Source: Burkholderiales bacterium (GTDB lineage Bacteria; Pseudomonadota; Gammaproteobacteria; Burkholderiales; JAHFRG01). From it: a stretch of 36,823 nt of DNA. How positions within the stretch are numbered: position 1 is the stretch's first letter; each line of letters opens with the position of its first letter. The notes beneath the pieces are model-generated. The model was not told the DNA's origin, did no database searches, and saw only the letters and a program-made list of their open reading frames with translations. A program made the position numbers and the translations under genes. The DNA lies in assembly GCA_035518095.1 (NCBI GenBank), contig DATIXX010000058.1, positions 1 through 36,823 of the forward strand. The letters are read 5' to 3'. Of this stretch, positions 21,292 to 30,308 are shown piece by piece.

Positions 21292-22275
21292 TTAATGATA
21301 TTTAGTCCAGCTTGAGTCGGGATTAAAGGTCGTCATCTTAGCGGCAATCGATGCGGTGTTCCTGCCCAGGTCTTTTTCGTAAACTACGCCATTCTGATTA
21401 ACGATGAAACTCATAATGCCCGAAGCACGATAACGTGCCGGATAGGCAATTAGTCCGAAGCCGCCGAGCATCTTGCCTTTCACAAGGTAGTCGTATGCTC
21501 CACCGGGAGCATCCTTGCCCTGCTTGGTGAGGATCTTATAGTAGTAGCCGTGATAAGGGGTAAGTGTCCCGGAGGGCATGCGTTTGTAGCCCTCGCTCGC
21601 CGCGGTCGCGAGGAGCGGCCCGAGCGGACTCTGTTGTTCGTCCACCGTCGTCTCCCAATAGAGTCCATCGCGCTTGCCCGGTGTACTCACGAGCTTGGCT
21701 GCATATTGCGGAATGCCGGCGCTATGCAGATTTTGCGCCACGTAATCGTGCTCGGCATCGACGATCGCAAGGCAAACCTGAACCGCAGCTAATTCGTTGC
21801 GGCCGATGCGGCGGTTCAGTATCTCTTGTTTGCCCTGTTGTGCATCGAAATGCCAACTGTCGCCGGATTTAACCAGCGGAATCGGCATCGGCCATTCGTC
21901 TTTGCCGACTACGAGCACCGCTTTCGCATTGCCCTGAAGCTCGATCTTGTTGACAACGCCATAGGCACCCAAAAACCTATCGCGATTTTGCTGATCCTGC
22001 ACCGGATCGCCGGAGTCAATGAGCTTGCCGCTGTGTGGGCCCAAGATCGCACGCAATGCCGACTCATCGCCCGCTTTCATGGCGTCGACCAATGCGGACA
22101 CGGCCTCCTCGGGCGAGGCGAAGCTCTTTTGCGAAACGCCTGCGGCCATTACCAGGGGCGCCGTAGCAAGGAGTACCAATGCGCAGATCAAGCCGCGCAG
22201 CGCTGTCCGCAGGTAAAGCATACACGACTCCACTATCCTGAATTTGCTTGCCATAACTTTTTCAACGTTGTTCAT
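21292..22275 (-). CDS. DUF2950 family exported protein
   Basis: 327 residues. The signal peptide is MLYLRTALRGLICALVLLATAPLVMA (from about residue 19), so the working start may be the ATG at 22221 rather than 22275. The mature protein begins QKSFASPEEAVSALVDAMKAGD and contains ALRAILGPHSG, PIPLVKSGDSWHFD, EILNRRIGRNEL, PYHGYYYKILTKQG and GLIAYPARYRASGIMSF. These are the DUF2950 blocks. Function is unknown. It follows a DUF3300 gene by 34 bp, a partnership seen widely in Pseudomonadota, and both are exported, so a shared envelope role is likely (inference). Confidence 0.87.
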   Translation of the reverse strand: MNNVEKVMASKFRIVESCMLYLRTALRGLICALVLLATAPLVMAAGVSQKSFASPEEAVSALVDAMKAGDESALRAILGPHSGKLIDSGDPVQDQQNRDRFLGAYGVVNKIELQGNAKAVLVVGKDEWPMPIPLVKSGDSWHFDAQQGKQEILNRRIGRNELAAVQVCLAIVDAEHDYVAQNLHSAGIPQYAAKLVSTPGKRDGLYWETTVDEQQSPLGPLLATAASEGYKRMPSGTLTPYHGYYYKILTKQGKDAPGGAYDYLVKGKMLGGFGLIAYPARYRASGIMSFIVNQNGVVYEKDLGRNTASIAAKMTTFNPDSSWTKYH

Positions 22276-22309
22276 ATGTTAAAGGTTTTGTGAGATCAAT
22301 TAGATGTCG

Positions 22310-23815
22310 CTAATGACGATTTCCTTCGTTGCCGCTCGAGGAGTTGCCGGCCGGCTGAGGCGCCTTTTTGGTAGCGGAGGATTTTGCTGGCGAAGTACTA
22401 CTCGAAGAGTGCGCCGGCGTAGCGCTGGTCTTTGGTGCTGCTGCCGCTTGGTAGCTTTTGCGACCACGCGCGCTTTGGTTACGTACTTCCGCTCCTTGGC
22501 CTACGCCGTCAAACGCGGTGGGCTGTGGTTGTACAGTTGGTGCGGCAGGTCGCCGCGGACTGTTGCTCGCCTCCAGTCGACCGGCAGGGGGCGTTACGCT
22601 CGGGTGGCTGGACGCCACGCCCGTAGGCGCCTTCGTGCCCGTACTGCCGCCAGTAGCCCGAGAACTGTTAGCCTGTTCTTCTGGCCGGTTTCGGGACTCG
22701 CGGCTCACATTCGGGCGAGCGCCTTCGACAATGTGCTGCTGACCTGTCGCCTGACGCTGAGACGAAACTTGAGGCGAAGGCGGAGCATAGCCGCGGAAAT
22801 CACGCCGCGTCTCGGGCGCTGCGCTCACGCGCCTGTATTGTTCACGCAATGCGACGGTCCGATAGGGAACGCCGCGGCGGTGATCTGGATCATGTCCCCA
22901 AGCAACTCTATTGTTCGTGACGTTCACATGCTGGTAGATGGCTCTCTCACGGTTCACATACGCGTTGTAGTTAAAGTAAAAGTTGTTGACCTGTACGACA
23001 TTTACATGGCGGGCGTGCCAGTCGAATTCGCCGAAGAAGAAGTGCGCAGCGATCGCGACTCCGGCACCAAAAAAGAAACCCACCGTGATTCCAGGGCGCA
23101 CGTGATATCCGGGCCAGGGTCCCCAATAGACCGGCGGATAAGCCGGCCACCACCAGGTGCCGTAAATCACCGTCGGGTTGTAGTACGGCACATAGATGAT
23201 TTCCGGATTCGCGGGCGCTACCACGATCGTCTGCCCCTGCGTCTCCACGCGAATTTGATCGGTGGACCTTAGATTACCTGCGGCATATGCCCGTTGTCGC
23301 AGATTCTGAACTGTGTCCATGACCTGCGGCTGCTGGGATAGGAAAGCGTCACCCAGCCTTTCGGTCCAATCCAGCTTGTCGTCCATCATCTGGATGATCT
23401 GCGGGAATGCGACGAGCGATTTGACGCTCGGATCCCAGTTATTTTGCGCAACCGCGTTCACGGCCCGGTCGCCCCTCAGGTTGGGGTTTGCCTTGGACCA
23501 GCGCGCGGCCTCAACGACTTCAAGCGGATAAGTCGCCGCCATCAAGATCTGCGATAACAGCGCATCGGGGTAGAGCGCGATCGGCGCTAGCATCTGATCG
23601 AGTTCTTCCTGCGAAAACACGGGTTGAGCCGATTCCGGCGTCGGGGGCGCGGAGTTTCCCTCCAGGGGCTCGGGAGTCTGCGCGAATGTAACCGATGCTG
23701 AAAGCAGCAACATCAGCCACCAAGCAAAAAGTTGTTTAACACATGCTTTCATTACTGTGCTTTGGCATTTATCCGTGGCCAGATTCCTTACGATTTTCGG
23801 AGGCGCATTGCGCAT
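22310..23815 (-). CDS. DUF3300 family exported protein
   Basis: 501 residues from ATG 23815, which has AAGGA 8 bases ahead. An alternative ATG at 23752 would begin directly at the signal peptide (KACVKQLFAWWLMLLLSASV, cleaved near TFA). FSQEELDQMLAPIALYPDAL, LLSQILMAATYPLEVVEA, NWDPSVKSLVAFPQ, QQPQVMDTVQNLRQRAYAAG and NPEIIYVPYYNPTVIYG define DUF3300. A Trp/Tyr/Pro-rich stretch (WWPAYPPVYWGPWPGYH) follows. The last 200 residues are low-complexity Ser/Pro/Gln/Ala, probably disordered. A TATAAT hexamer lies at 23855-23860 on this strand, but no good -35 matches it. Paired with DUF2950 downstream; biochemical role unknown. Confidence 0.87.
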   Translation of the reverse strand: MRNAPPKIVRNLATDKCQSTVMKACVKQLFAWWLMLLLSASVTFAQTPEPLEGNSAPPTPESAQPVFSQEELDQMLAPIALYPDALLSQILMAATYPLEVVEAARWSKANPNLRGDRAVNAVAQNNWDPSVKSLVAFPQIIQMMDDKLDWTERLGDAFLSQQPQVMDTVQNLRQRAYAAGNLRSTDQIRVETQGQTIVVAPANPEIIYVPYYNPTVIYGTWWWPAYPPVYWGPWPGYHVRPGITVGFFFGAGVAIAAHFFFGEFDWHARHVNVVQVNNFYFNYNAYVNRERAIYQHVNVTNNRVAWGHDPDHRRGVPYRTVALREQYRRVSAAPETRRDFRGYAPPSPQVSSQRQATGQQHIVEGARPNVSRESRNRPEEQANSSRATGGSTGTKAPTGVASSHPSVTPPAGRLEASNSPRRPAAPTVQPQPTAFDGVGQGAEVRNQSARGRKSYQAAAAPKTSATPAHSSSSTSPAKSSATKKAPQPAGNSSSGNEGNRH

Positions 23816-24077
23816 AGGGCATCCTTAGAATGGCTCGATTACGTAGTTGTTGCGATTATACGGCTTTCCTGGATATCGCCGCTCATAAAATAATACGGGA
23901 GCCACATGGTTGACCGTTCCTGACCAGTCAAAGACAGGTCAAAGTATTGTAACCAAGAATTCAATGACCGCTTTTGGCGGCGGTTCAGCGGACCGACGCA
24001 ATGCCTTCTAATCCTGCCAGATGAGGAGGTAGGCGTATGGCGGGAATCGCACACGACCGGGGGTCGTTACTCTGCAA

Positions 24078-25157
24078 TCAACTCCGCCGGCGCAGCGGAT
24101 TCCACATCCTAGACAGGAAAAAACGCTGCGGATGCATCGCTGTGCTTTTCTCACCCGGTTTGCGCCGGAATTCGCTTAAGAAGTCCCAGATGAGCTGACT
24201 TGCGTCCGGCCCCTGCGAGTCGTTGAATGGGTGACGCTCGTCGCCGCCGCTCCACGCGTGGCCCAGACCTTCAATGATGATCTTGCGTAGCACGATTCGT
24301 CCGTCCCGCGCATAGTCTCGAAGCTGATACGCGCGATGGGAACTTGCGACGCGACGCTCGGCAGTTTCGATCAGCGGCTGCGGAGCCATGCGATCGTATT
24401 CCGCCAACCTCCGATTCTGTTCGATGATCCGCTCGGCATTGAGTGGATTGACTGTTTCATCGCGATCGCCGTGAATCACCAGCGTGGGAACGAAAGCAGC
24501 GGCAAGTCGCGATGTCGGCGTGGTCGGACGCGCTGTCTCCTGCGCAGAACTCGAGGAGCCCGTACGCATGGCCGCTACCGCTGCCGATGGCGATGACGCT
24601 GCTCGATACATTAATCCCGAATGGACGGCGCAGGCCGCGAACAAGGTGCCGTAACAGTTGGCGAGCACGCTGGCCATGGCACCTCCGGCCGACATCCCGG
24701 CGATGTAGACCCGCGTGCGATCGACCGGGTAACGCTTCATTACTTTGCACACGATCTTGGCGATCATCTCAGCTTCTCCGGATCCCCTCAAGACTGCGGG
24801 GTCGAACCAGTTCCAGCAACCGAATGAATTCGCATGATGGCTTTGCTCCGGATACAGGACAATGAATCCATGGCGATCCGCGAGCTGATTCATGCGCGTG
24901 CCCGCCGCAAAGACCAGCGCGTTCTGCTTGCAGCCATGGAGCATCACGAGGAGGGGAAGGACATTAGGGCTCGAGACGGCTGCAGGCAGGTACAGACGAT
25001 AGGCACGTACGGAGTGCAGCAGGTGCGACGCCAACGTTAGGGGTGGGGTGTGAAATCGGCCCTCTTTCCGACGAGCCCGGCGCAAAAGGGGAAAATTCAG
25101 CCGATCTCCCAGGTAGGCTCGCGCATCCGTTGTCCAGCGCTTGATGAAACGCCGCAT
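24078..25157 (-). CDS. PHB depolymerase / LpqC-like esterase (alpha/beta hydrolase)
   Basis: 359 residues. LPLLVMLHGCKQNAL at 67-81 is the oxyanion block, GCWNWFDP at 113-120 a conserved aromatic patch, and YIAGMSAGGAMASVLA at 151-166 the nucleophile elbow with Ser156. HGDRDETVNP at 229-238 carries the acid Asp, and EGLGHAWSGG at 296-305 the catalytic His300. This matches PHB-depolymerase family esterases (type 2, including LpqC and feruloyl esterases), which cleave polyhydroxybutyrate or short ester bonds. There is no signal peptide: the N-terminus is basic (MRRFIKRWTTDARAYLGDR), so an intracellular esterase is more likely than an exported depolymerase. Substrate unproven. Stands alone on the minus strand. 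Confidence 0.85.
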   Translation of the reverse strand: MRRFIKRWTTDARAYLGDRLNFPLLRRARRKEGRFHTPPLTLASHLLHSVRAYRLYLPAAVSSPNVLPLLVMLHGCKQNALVFAAGTRMNQLADRHGFIVLYPEQSHHANSFGCWNWFDPAVLRGSGEAEMIAKIVCKVMKRYPVDRTRVYIAGMSAGGAMASVLANCYGTLFAACAVHSGLMYRAASSPSAAVAAMRTGSSSSAQETARPTTPTSRLAAAFVPTLVIHGDRDETVNPLNAERIIEQNRRLAEYDRMAPQPLIETAERRVASSHRAYQLRDYARDGRIVLRKIIIEGLGHAWSGGDERHPFNDSQGPDASQLIWDFLSEFRRKPGEKSTAMHPQRFFLSRMWNPLRRRS

Positions 25158-25418
25158 AATTTTTTATAAATCAGTTCCTTTAGAAAATAAAGTGAGTGAT
25201 CGGAAATTCAATTCGCCCGTCGTCGGCGTTCTGTGCCGATGCAACCCTGCAGCGATGGCTATTGGAACCGCGTCTGCCCGGTTGGGTTCAATCGGAGTTG
25301 CTGCCGCTCTGCCCTCGGCAATACAGTTGGGGCTTTTATGCGAAACGTTTAATACCGGAGGCGTAATTATTGTCGCTTCAAAAATAATCCATTTCCGACT
25401 GCAAGTGTTTGCTGTGCG

Positions 25419-26165
25419 TTAAGGCCCATAGCTCAGTTTGGGACGCCAATCGGTACCCCGTCCTTCCGGCGTGTAATCCAGAAGATTCCACAAAGGCCAA
25501 ATTAGATCGACGTGGCGGGGATCCTGCCCCGGTTCTCTTGGAACAAACATCAGTTCGGTACTGTAAGAGTGATAAATCTTGCCGTTTCTCCGGACGAACA
25601 CATTCAGAACCGGCCATTGTGATCCGTCAGGGCCTTCACCGCGGTAGTCGCGGTTGTATCTGTTGCCGGCCGAGGAAAGCAGCCGAAGGTTGCGCCAGCC
25701 GCGCTCGCGCGCGTGTTCACGGATACGCTGAATCGGGGATTTCGCAACGACGACGAAGTTGATGCGTTGCGCAGCGTGCGGCGCAGTTCCATTCATGCTG
25801 TCGAGAATGGATGTGCAACTCGGGCAGGCCTTCACCATTTTGGGCCCGTACATAAGGCTGTAGACGACGAGGCTCCTGTTCGCGGGCGGCAAGAGCTCAG
25901 ACAACTTCACGCGCCGCACCATCTGCATGTCCTCCAGTTCCGCGGCGCCTTCCTCGAACTCGTAGTCCTCCGACACCAATCCGCCCAGAGGCAGTCGCCG
26001 ACGCATTGCTGCGACTTCCTCCAGTCGCTTGTGCAGTTCCATTTCGGCCTTGAGGAGTTTGTTCCGCGTCGCTCGATACTCCTTAGTCTCGCCGGGAAAA
26101 CGTTCGGAATGTAATGAAGCTGATGCGGACTTCCGCGCAGGTTTTTTCTTCGATTTCTTGGCCAT
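25419..26165 (-). CDS. DUF899 family thioredoxin-like protein
   Basis: 248 residues. A lysine-rich start is followed by TKEYRATRNKLLKAEMELHK and LPLGGLVSEDYEF, then the thioredoxin-fold core VVYSLMYGPKMVKACPSCTSI with Cys114 and Cys117 as a CxxC pair. ADJACENT blocks are NFVVVAKSPIQRIREHARERGW, RLLSSAGNRYNRDYRGE, and the C-terminal DLIWPLWNLLDYTPEGRG. This is DUF899, a family in Gram-negatives and actinobacteria with predicted redox (dithiol) activity but no agreed substrate. SD GGAGG precedes ATG 26165. No partner gene overlaps. Confidence 0.87.
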   Translation of the reverse strand: MAKKSKKKPARKSASASLHSERFPGETKEYRATRNKLLKAEMELHKRLEEVAAMRRRLPLGGLVSEDYEFEEGAAELEDMQMVRRVKLSELLPPANRSLVVYSLMYGPKMVKACPSCTSILDSMNGTAPHAAQRINFVVVAKSPIQRIREHARERGWRNLRLLSSAGNRYNRDYRGEGPDGSQWPVLNVFVRRNGKIYHSYSTELMFVPREPGQDPRHVDLIWPLWNLLDYTPEGRGTDWRPKLSYGP

Positions 26166-26267
26166 CGATATCCGCCTCCTTTGTCGGACGCAGTAATGCT
26201 AAGTAACCTATCTCGGGAGTAAAACTTAAATCGATACAAAAATAATTCGCATCTGGCGTCTGGCGTT

Positions 26268-26600
26268 TTATTTCATATTTTCTTTTTGCTGTGAGGATTC
26301 GGTCTGGCTTGACCACCCTCGTTGATGCATGCAAGCGTCGAAATACTGTTTACGCTGAGCTTTGGCCTGCAGATAGGCTTGCATGTATGGATAGGAACTG
26401 CCATAACCCATTTGCGCAGGATAAGGCGCGAGGCTCGCGGCATAGGTATCGCAATCCTGGCGATCGGTAATCAATCGCGCCTGAGCATCCTGCCCCGAGA
26501 GTGTTTGGTTAGTCCATACTTCCTGTGGCTGGGGGCTGGCAGCACAGGCAGTCAGGAAGAAGAAAATTAAATATAGAATTCTAAGGTATCGGAGCCGCAT
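26268..26600 (-). CDS. Small lipoprotein of unknown function
   Basis: 110 residues from ATG 26600. An upstream in-frame ATG at 26693 would put 31 hydrophilic residues before the signal sequence, so I take the later one. RLRYLRILYLIFFFLTAC is a lipoprotein signal with lipobox LTAC (Cys about 19). The mature part includes VWTNQTLSGQDAQARLITDR, a pair of cysteines (CDTYAASL and FDACMHQRGW) and a Tyr/Met-rich centre (MGYGSSYPYMQAYLQ). The tail is Gln/Ser rich. The pattern of Cys-x(n)-YA and DACMxxRGW occurs in a broad group of small Gram-negative lipoproteins with no known function. Expected in the outer membrane. Confidence 0.75.
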   Translation of the reverse strand: MRLRYLRILYLIFFFLTACAASPQPQEVWTNQTLSGQDAQARLITDRQDCDTYAASLAPYPAQMGYGSSYPYMQAYLQAKAQRKQYFDACMHQRGWSSQTESSQQKENMK

Positions 26601-26778
26601 ATATTCACAAGAAAGCCAAATGCCGGGACGGTATTTCATTTGCTCAAATAATAATTCGTCCCTTAACACCGAGTGTAGTGAATACGGATGCATTTTTCAA
26701 TTGGCGTTCGATATGACAGCCTCCTTAAAAGATAAAACTGGGCTGCACCCGGTTCGGTGGACACCACCTTAAGCTAAT

Positions 26779-27423
26779 TTGACCCGTTTCTCGAACTCCA
26801 TCGGACTGAGATAGCCCAGTGTCGAGTGACGACTATTGACTACCCTGGTAGGAGTAATGTAGCAGTTGCTTCGGCGCGCCGCGCCGCCAGATCGCCATCA
26901 GGAGCGCATCGGTGACGAGCGGCGCGGTCTTCTGCTCGCTCATCGACCAACCCACGGCACGGCGCGAGTAAAGATCGAGCACCACCGCCACATCGAGCCA
27001 ACCCTCGGCGGTCCAGATGTAGGTGAAATCGGCCACCCACTTCTGGTTCGACGCCGGCGCCTCGAACTGCCGGGCAAGCACGTTTTGGGCAATCACATTC
27101 TCAGGACGTTGCCCGATACCCTGGGGCACCTTCTCCGCCGTGGTCGCCCACGCAGCGTAGCCCGGCGCATCAAACGTTCGACCCGGTGCATACCGCAACC
27201 TAAGCTTCAAGCTTGTAGATCCCGCCACACACGCGCCATAGGTACAGTCGCTCTGCGCAAAACTCGTCCGAATATGCCACGTGAGCCGCGTGTCCGTGCG
27301 AACCCGTGCACTCGGTGGGCGTTTGAGCCACTCATAGAACCCGCCGCGCGAAACATCGAGCGTCTCGCACATCCACCGCAGCGGCCAGATCCCTCGATTC
27401 TTCGCCATAAAGCCAAACTTCAT
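26779..27423 (-). pseudogene. IS3-family transposase orfB (rve integrase domain), disrupted
   Basis: Starts MKFGFMAKNRGIWPLRWMC and shows QKWVADFTYIWTAEGWLDV and VAVVLDLYSRRAVGWSMSEQ, holding the first two catalytic Asp of the DDE triad. Around 27130-27240 the frame is wrong: the correct residues (RVWRDLQA ... MHRVERLMRRA ... RPRRRR) lie in another frame, showing two compensating frameshifts. At 26833 the reading ends at TAG after QGSQ, and the normal tail (RHSTLGYLSPMEFEKR) resumes out of frame at 26831-26779. About 80 codons, including the catalytic Glu region, are missing. Not functional. Confidence 0.85.
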
Positions 27424-27700
27424 GTCGACTCTTTCGCGAAGAAGGCCGCGGCTTTTTTTAGAATGTCGCGTTCGGCCTTGACTTTGGCATTCTCTCGCCG
27501 CAGCCGCTCAAGCTCCGCCTGCTCAAGTTTCATCTGACCTGGTCCCGGAAACGCCTGTCCCGGATCAGCCGAGAATTCCTTGACCCAACGACGCAAGATG
27601 CCTTCACCAACATCCAGATCGCGCGCCACTTGCTTCAACCCCACCCCGCGCTTCTTAACTAGCTTCACTGCGTCAAGCTTGAACTCCCGATTTTATTTCC
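27420..27700 (-). pseudogene. IS3-family transposase orfA (HTH), with an early nonsense codon
   Basis: VKLVKKRGVGLKQVARDL and LDVGEGILRRWVKEF form the helix-turn-helix, followed by a leucine-zipper segment (EQAELERLRRENAKVKAERD) and ILKKAAAFFAKEST. It overlaps orfB by 4 bp at 27420-27423, where frameshifting normally makes OrfAB. In frame upstream, the expected start region reads RRK-stop-NREFKLDA; TAA replaces a sense codon near 27693-27695. The full protein therefore cannot be made from its natural start. Consistent with a dead element. Confidence 0.75.
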
Positions 27701-27938
27701 GTCTGACCACCGCACATCTCCCAGAACATCATTACACCTTAACCCAGTGTCCGGGAAGCCGGCTGCAGCCTAACTAAAGATTAAATGCGCATTCATGGCT
27801 ATGCGTGCCAAAGGTGAACAAATTAATACTAATCACGCGTCGTATACAATAATCTAGAGTATGCCCGTCGCAGGTTAGCATCTTGAGATTGATATCTGCG
27901 GATATGGGTGACTTGACGGCTCAAACGCAGGGTTCATT

Positions 27939-28355
27939 ATGGCGAAGTACCGTGTTGTTATAAAAGGCATCCGAGAAGGCACGGATCATGAGAATCTGCT
28001 TATTGAGTTTGCTGACCTATTTAAAAGAGATGCTCAAGCGCTTCGTCCGGTCTTAACGGCAAAGTACTTTGTCGTTTGGAGGTCGCTTGAGAAAACTTTG
28101 GCTGCAGATTTTCAGCTGGTATTAGAAGGCATGGGTTTCGTCTGCGAAATTGAAGCGGAGCAGTCCCCCGAGCTAGATGGTTTCCCCGCACAAAGAAGCC
28201 AAGGGATCGAGGGTCCAACGTCCTCGCCGTCTTCGACCAGCAATGTTTCCGGTCCAAGATTCTGTCCTCAGTGTGGGACTTCTGTTACGGACAGACAAAA
28301 ATTCTGCGCGGAATGTGGAATGAATCTTGCGCGTGACAATCTTAAAATAGTTTAG
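27939..28355 (+). CDS. Small protein: L7/L12-like N-terminal domain plus C-terminal zinc ribbon
   Basis: 138 residues. Residues 1-72 read YRVVIKGIREGTDHENLLIE, LFKRDAQALRPVL and LVLEGMGFVCEIE, with alternating strand-helix pattern resembling the C-terminal domain of ribosomal protein L7/L12. A Ser/Pro-rich linker (about 80-105) leads to FCPQCGTSVTDRQKFCAECG with Cys109, Cys112, Cys123 and Cys126, a four-cysteine zinc ribbon. Zinc-ribbon proteins with such an N-terminal domain are seen in Pseudomonadota, often ahead of membrane domains; here it ends after the ribbon. Function unknown; protein or nucleic acid binding is inference. No ideal ribosome site (GGTTCATT) precedes ATG 27939. Confidence 0.75.
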   Translation: MAKYRVVIKGIREGTDHENLLIEFADLFKRDAQALRPVLTAKYFVVWRSLEKTLAADFQLVLEGMGFVCEIEAEQSPELDGFPAQRSQGIEGPTSSPSSTSNVSGPRFCPQCGTSVTDRQKFCAECGMNLARDNLKIV

Positions 28356-29453
28356 CACGAGGATTAATCACAATCTGTTACGACAAACTCACAAGACATT
28401 TGGTGGTCTCGATTCTCTATTTCCACGAAAATAGTCAGCCCGCTTTTTGGCATTTTCCTCGCGCAGGAACAACCTCTAATGCATGGTAACGGATCAGCGA
28501 CGGGACCGCAGTTACTCCAGTAATGACCACGGCAACGAGCGATTTAACGCCCAAGCCGCGATTTTAATTCGTGCTGTTCGCTTTAGTTCGGAATTTTGGG
28601 ATCGCGGGGGGACGGTTTGCGCGACGATCATTTTGGAAGGCGATGCTAACAAGGTCGATGTTGGATCAGCGAGGGGTCGATAAAATCACCATGCTCGCAA
28701 CTCTCTAGGCTTTTTGCCTACCGATGGTCAACGACGCGAATCGGCAAGTTACATAGCTCAATCGACCTGCCTGATATTTTGTACCAAGCTGATACAAGTT
28801 CACTAAAACAAATTCAACTGTGCGGGTGGGATTGGCGAGATGCCTTGGCGAATGTCCGTTTTTGGCCTACTGTGTTGAAAAACTTGAAATCGCAGTGACG
28901 CCAAACTTCGATCGGAAATCGGTGCAATCCGGAATGCCAAGCAATTCCCGCTCGTAGAGACAGTACAAGGCCCTAGGGTGCGACATCAGCGATTGCTTGT
29001 GGTTCCCCCACGTCGACGCGGACTGCGCGCCAAAAAAAGTTTAGAATTTTTGGACCTCGGTAGAAATCGAGTTTTTCAACAGAATGGACCCACTTCAGTC
29101 ATTCAACCATCGCCCCTCGGCGTGCGAAGTCCGCGAGTCGATTCCGCGAACTAGACTTGGCCCCGGAGCCCGCCGCCACCCTTCATTCCGTTCCTGAAAT
29201 CGCCTCCGTGCAGCGCAGCGTACCCTGTGCCCTTGACCGACTTCGCCCGGCGAGTGCATGATTTGGCGTAACGTCTCCTGCGCCGCGCCCTAAAAGCGCC
29301 CGACTGGGACGGTCAAATGTGGGTCAGCAATCTTGAAGGCGCGTGACCGCGTAAAAAGAGTACTGATCAGGCATCATTACGAGAGTTCAGCAACGGGCCG
29401 CACCGGTAATGGACCAACTGGTTTTCTTATTGCTTCGTTAACGGGAGGGGGCC
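28356..29453. other. 1.1-kb region without a gene, holding MITE copy A
   Basis: No supported ORF. A short inverted repeat TAGGC-TTTTT-GCCTA lies at 28706-28720 and a MITE-like element at 28867-29087. From 29088 to 29440 the DNA is more GC-rich and shows no gene I recognise; this may be eroded accessory DNA. A good ribosome site (GGGAGGGG) for the next gene starts near 29443. Confidence 0.45.
28867..29087 (+). repeat. MITE-like element, copy A
   Basis: Terminal inverted repeats of 21 bp with 17 matches: CTACTGTGTTGAAAAACTTG at the left and the reverse complement of TTCTGTTGAAAAACTCGA at the right. Inside, GATCGGAAATCGGTGCAATC and CAATTCCCGCTCGTAGAG are shared with copy B, which lies in the opposite orientation. 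The 221-bp element contains no ORF. No convincing target duplication is seen. Confidence 0.8.
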
Positions 29454-30308
29454 ATGCGATTCGGATCCTTCTTCGCTTCTGTTATTGCAATTTTCCTTAT
29501 TCTTGCGTCAGATCCGATCGTTAGAGCGGAAACCAGTGCATCAGACAATCCGAACATAGCCGAAACCGCCGGAGTCAACAGCGCCGCGAACGTTGCCGGC
29601 ATGAAGGCAGCGGACGCGGACATGGCGGGCATCTTGTCCGAGGGAGCCAAGCTCGTCGAGGACCATAAGGCGCTGGATAAGGAATTCGAGGAACACCTCG
29701 AGCTCAATAAGAAAATACGGGCCGACACCGACGAAATAGACAGATGGATGGCCAAGTGGAACGAGCAAACAAAGGAGTTTAATACCCGCTGCAACCGTGA
29801 TTTCTACAATTGGCAGGATGCCGAGTACGCCCAATGCAAGGCAGAATATGAGCGGGACATGCCATTGTGGAATCAGAAGGAAGCCGAGAAGCGGCAGCTC
29901 TTGCAACGAGAGCAATTGTGGAGGACCGAGGACGAGCGCCTGATTCGCGAGAAACGCGCGCTTTACGCCCGCCAAGTAGCTTGGCAGCAAAAGGCCAAGA
30001 ACTTGCCGCCATCCGTACGAGCCAGCCCCGAGATGTCGGCTAAAATGACTGAGTGCTTCACTAAACAGAGAGGCGAACTGGAGGCCATGGTCAATTCATT
30101 CCAGACCTGCTGGGACGGAGTACGCAAGGCAGGGCTGCTCGCGATCAAGCAAGGAAAGCGGTCCTTCGACGCTCCGGCCAACCCGGTGACGGGCGACCAG
30201 CACCTACCGGAGTCCAGAGACCAGTACGACGCCGAGCAGATGGCACATGTGGAAAAATACAAGGGCACCGACAACCCGGTGGCAACCCCGCTTACGCCCG
30301 AGCAGTGA
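29454..30308 (+). CDS. Secreted coiled-coil protein of unknown function
   Basis: 284 residues with a signal peptide (1-25, FASVIAIFLILASDPIVRA before ETSAS). From about 60 to 190 the sequence is strongly helical and charged, with heptad-like runs (LVEDHKALDKEFEEHLEL, KRQLLQREQLWRTEDERLIR). Four cysteines (CNRDFYNW, AQCKAEYE, TECFTKQRG, QTCWDG) may form two disulphides in the periplasm. The C-terminal 60 residues are polar with Pro. No family is known to me; similar helical Cys-bearing exported proteins occur as hypothetical proteins. GGGAGGGG precedes ATG 29454. It lies between the two MITE copies. Confidence 0.75.
   Translation: MRFGSFFASVIAIFLILASDPIVRAETSASDNPNIAETAGVNSAANVAGMKAADADMAGILSEGAKLVEDHKALDKEFEEHLELNKKIRADTDEIDRWMAKWNEQTKEFNTRCNRDFYNWQDAEYAQCKAEYERDMPLWNQKEAEKRQLLQREQLWRTEDERLIREKRALYARQVAWQQKAKNLPPSVRASPEMSAKMTECFTKQRGELEAMVNSFQTCWDGVRKAGLLAIKQGKRSFDAPANPVTGDQHLPESRDQYDAEQMAHVEKYKGTDNPVATPLTPEQ

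Larger units (their letters stand above)
26740..27771 (-). mobile_element. Decayed IS3-family insertion sequence with recognisable ends
   Basis: The ends are imperfect inverted repeats of about 33 bp: GGGCTGCACCCGGTTC... at 26740 against the reverse complement of ...GAAGCCGGCTGCAGCCT ending at 27771. The element contains remnants of orfA and orfB in IS3 order and orientation. It is 1,032 bp, shorter than the roughly 1.25 kb expected, because the 3' part of orfB is deleted. AACT on both flanks (26736-26739 and 27772-27775) is a candidate 4-bp target duplication, as made by some IS3-family groups. Lineage within IS3 is not certain. It is inactive in cis. Confidence 0.85.

Noticed and set aside
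22304-23272. 322-codon plus-strand ORF
   Set aside because: It is antisense to DUF3300, Arg/Ser-rich from the reversed low-complexity tail, with no ribosome site or family signature.
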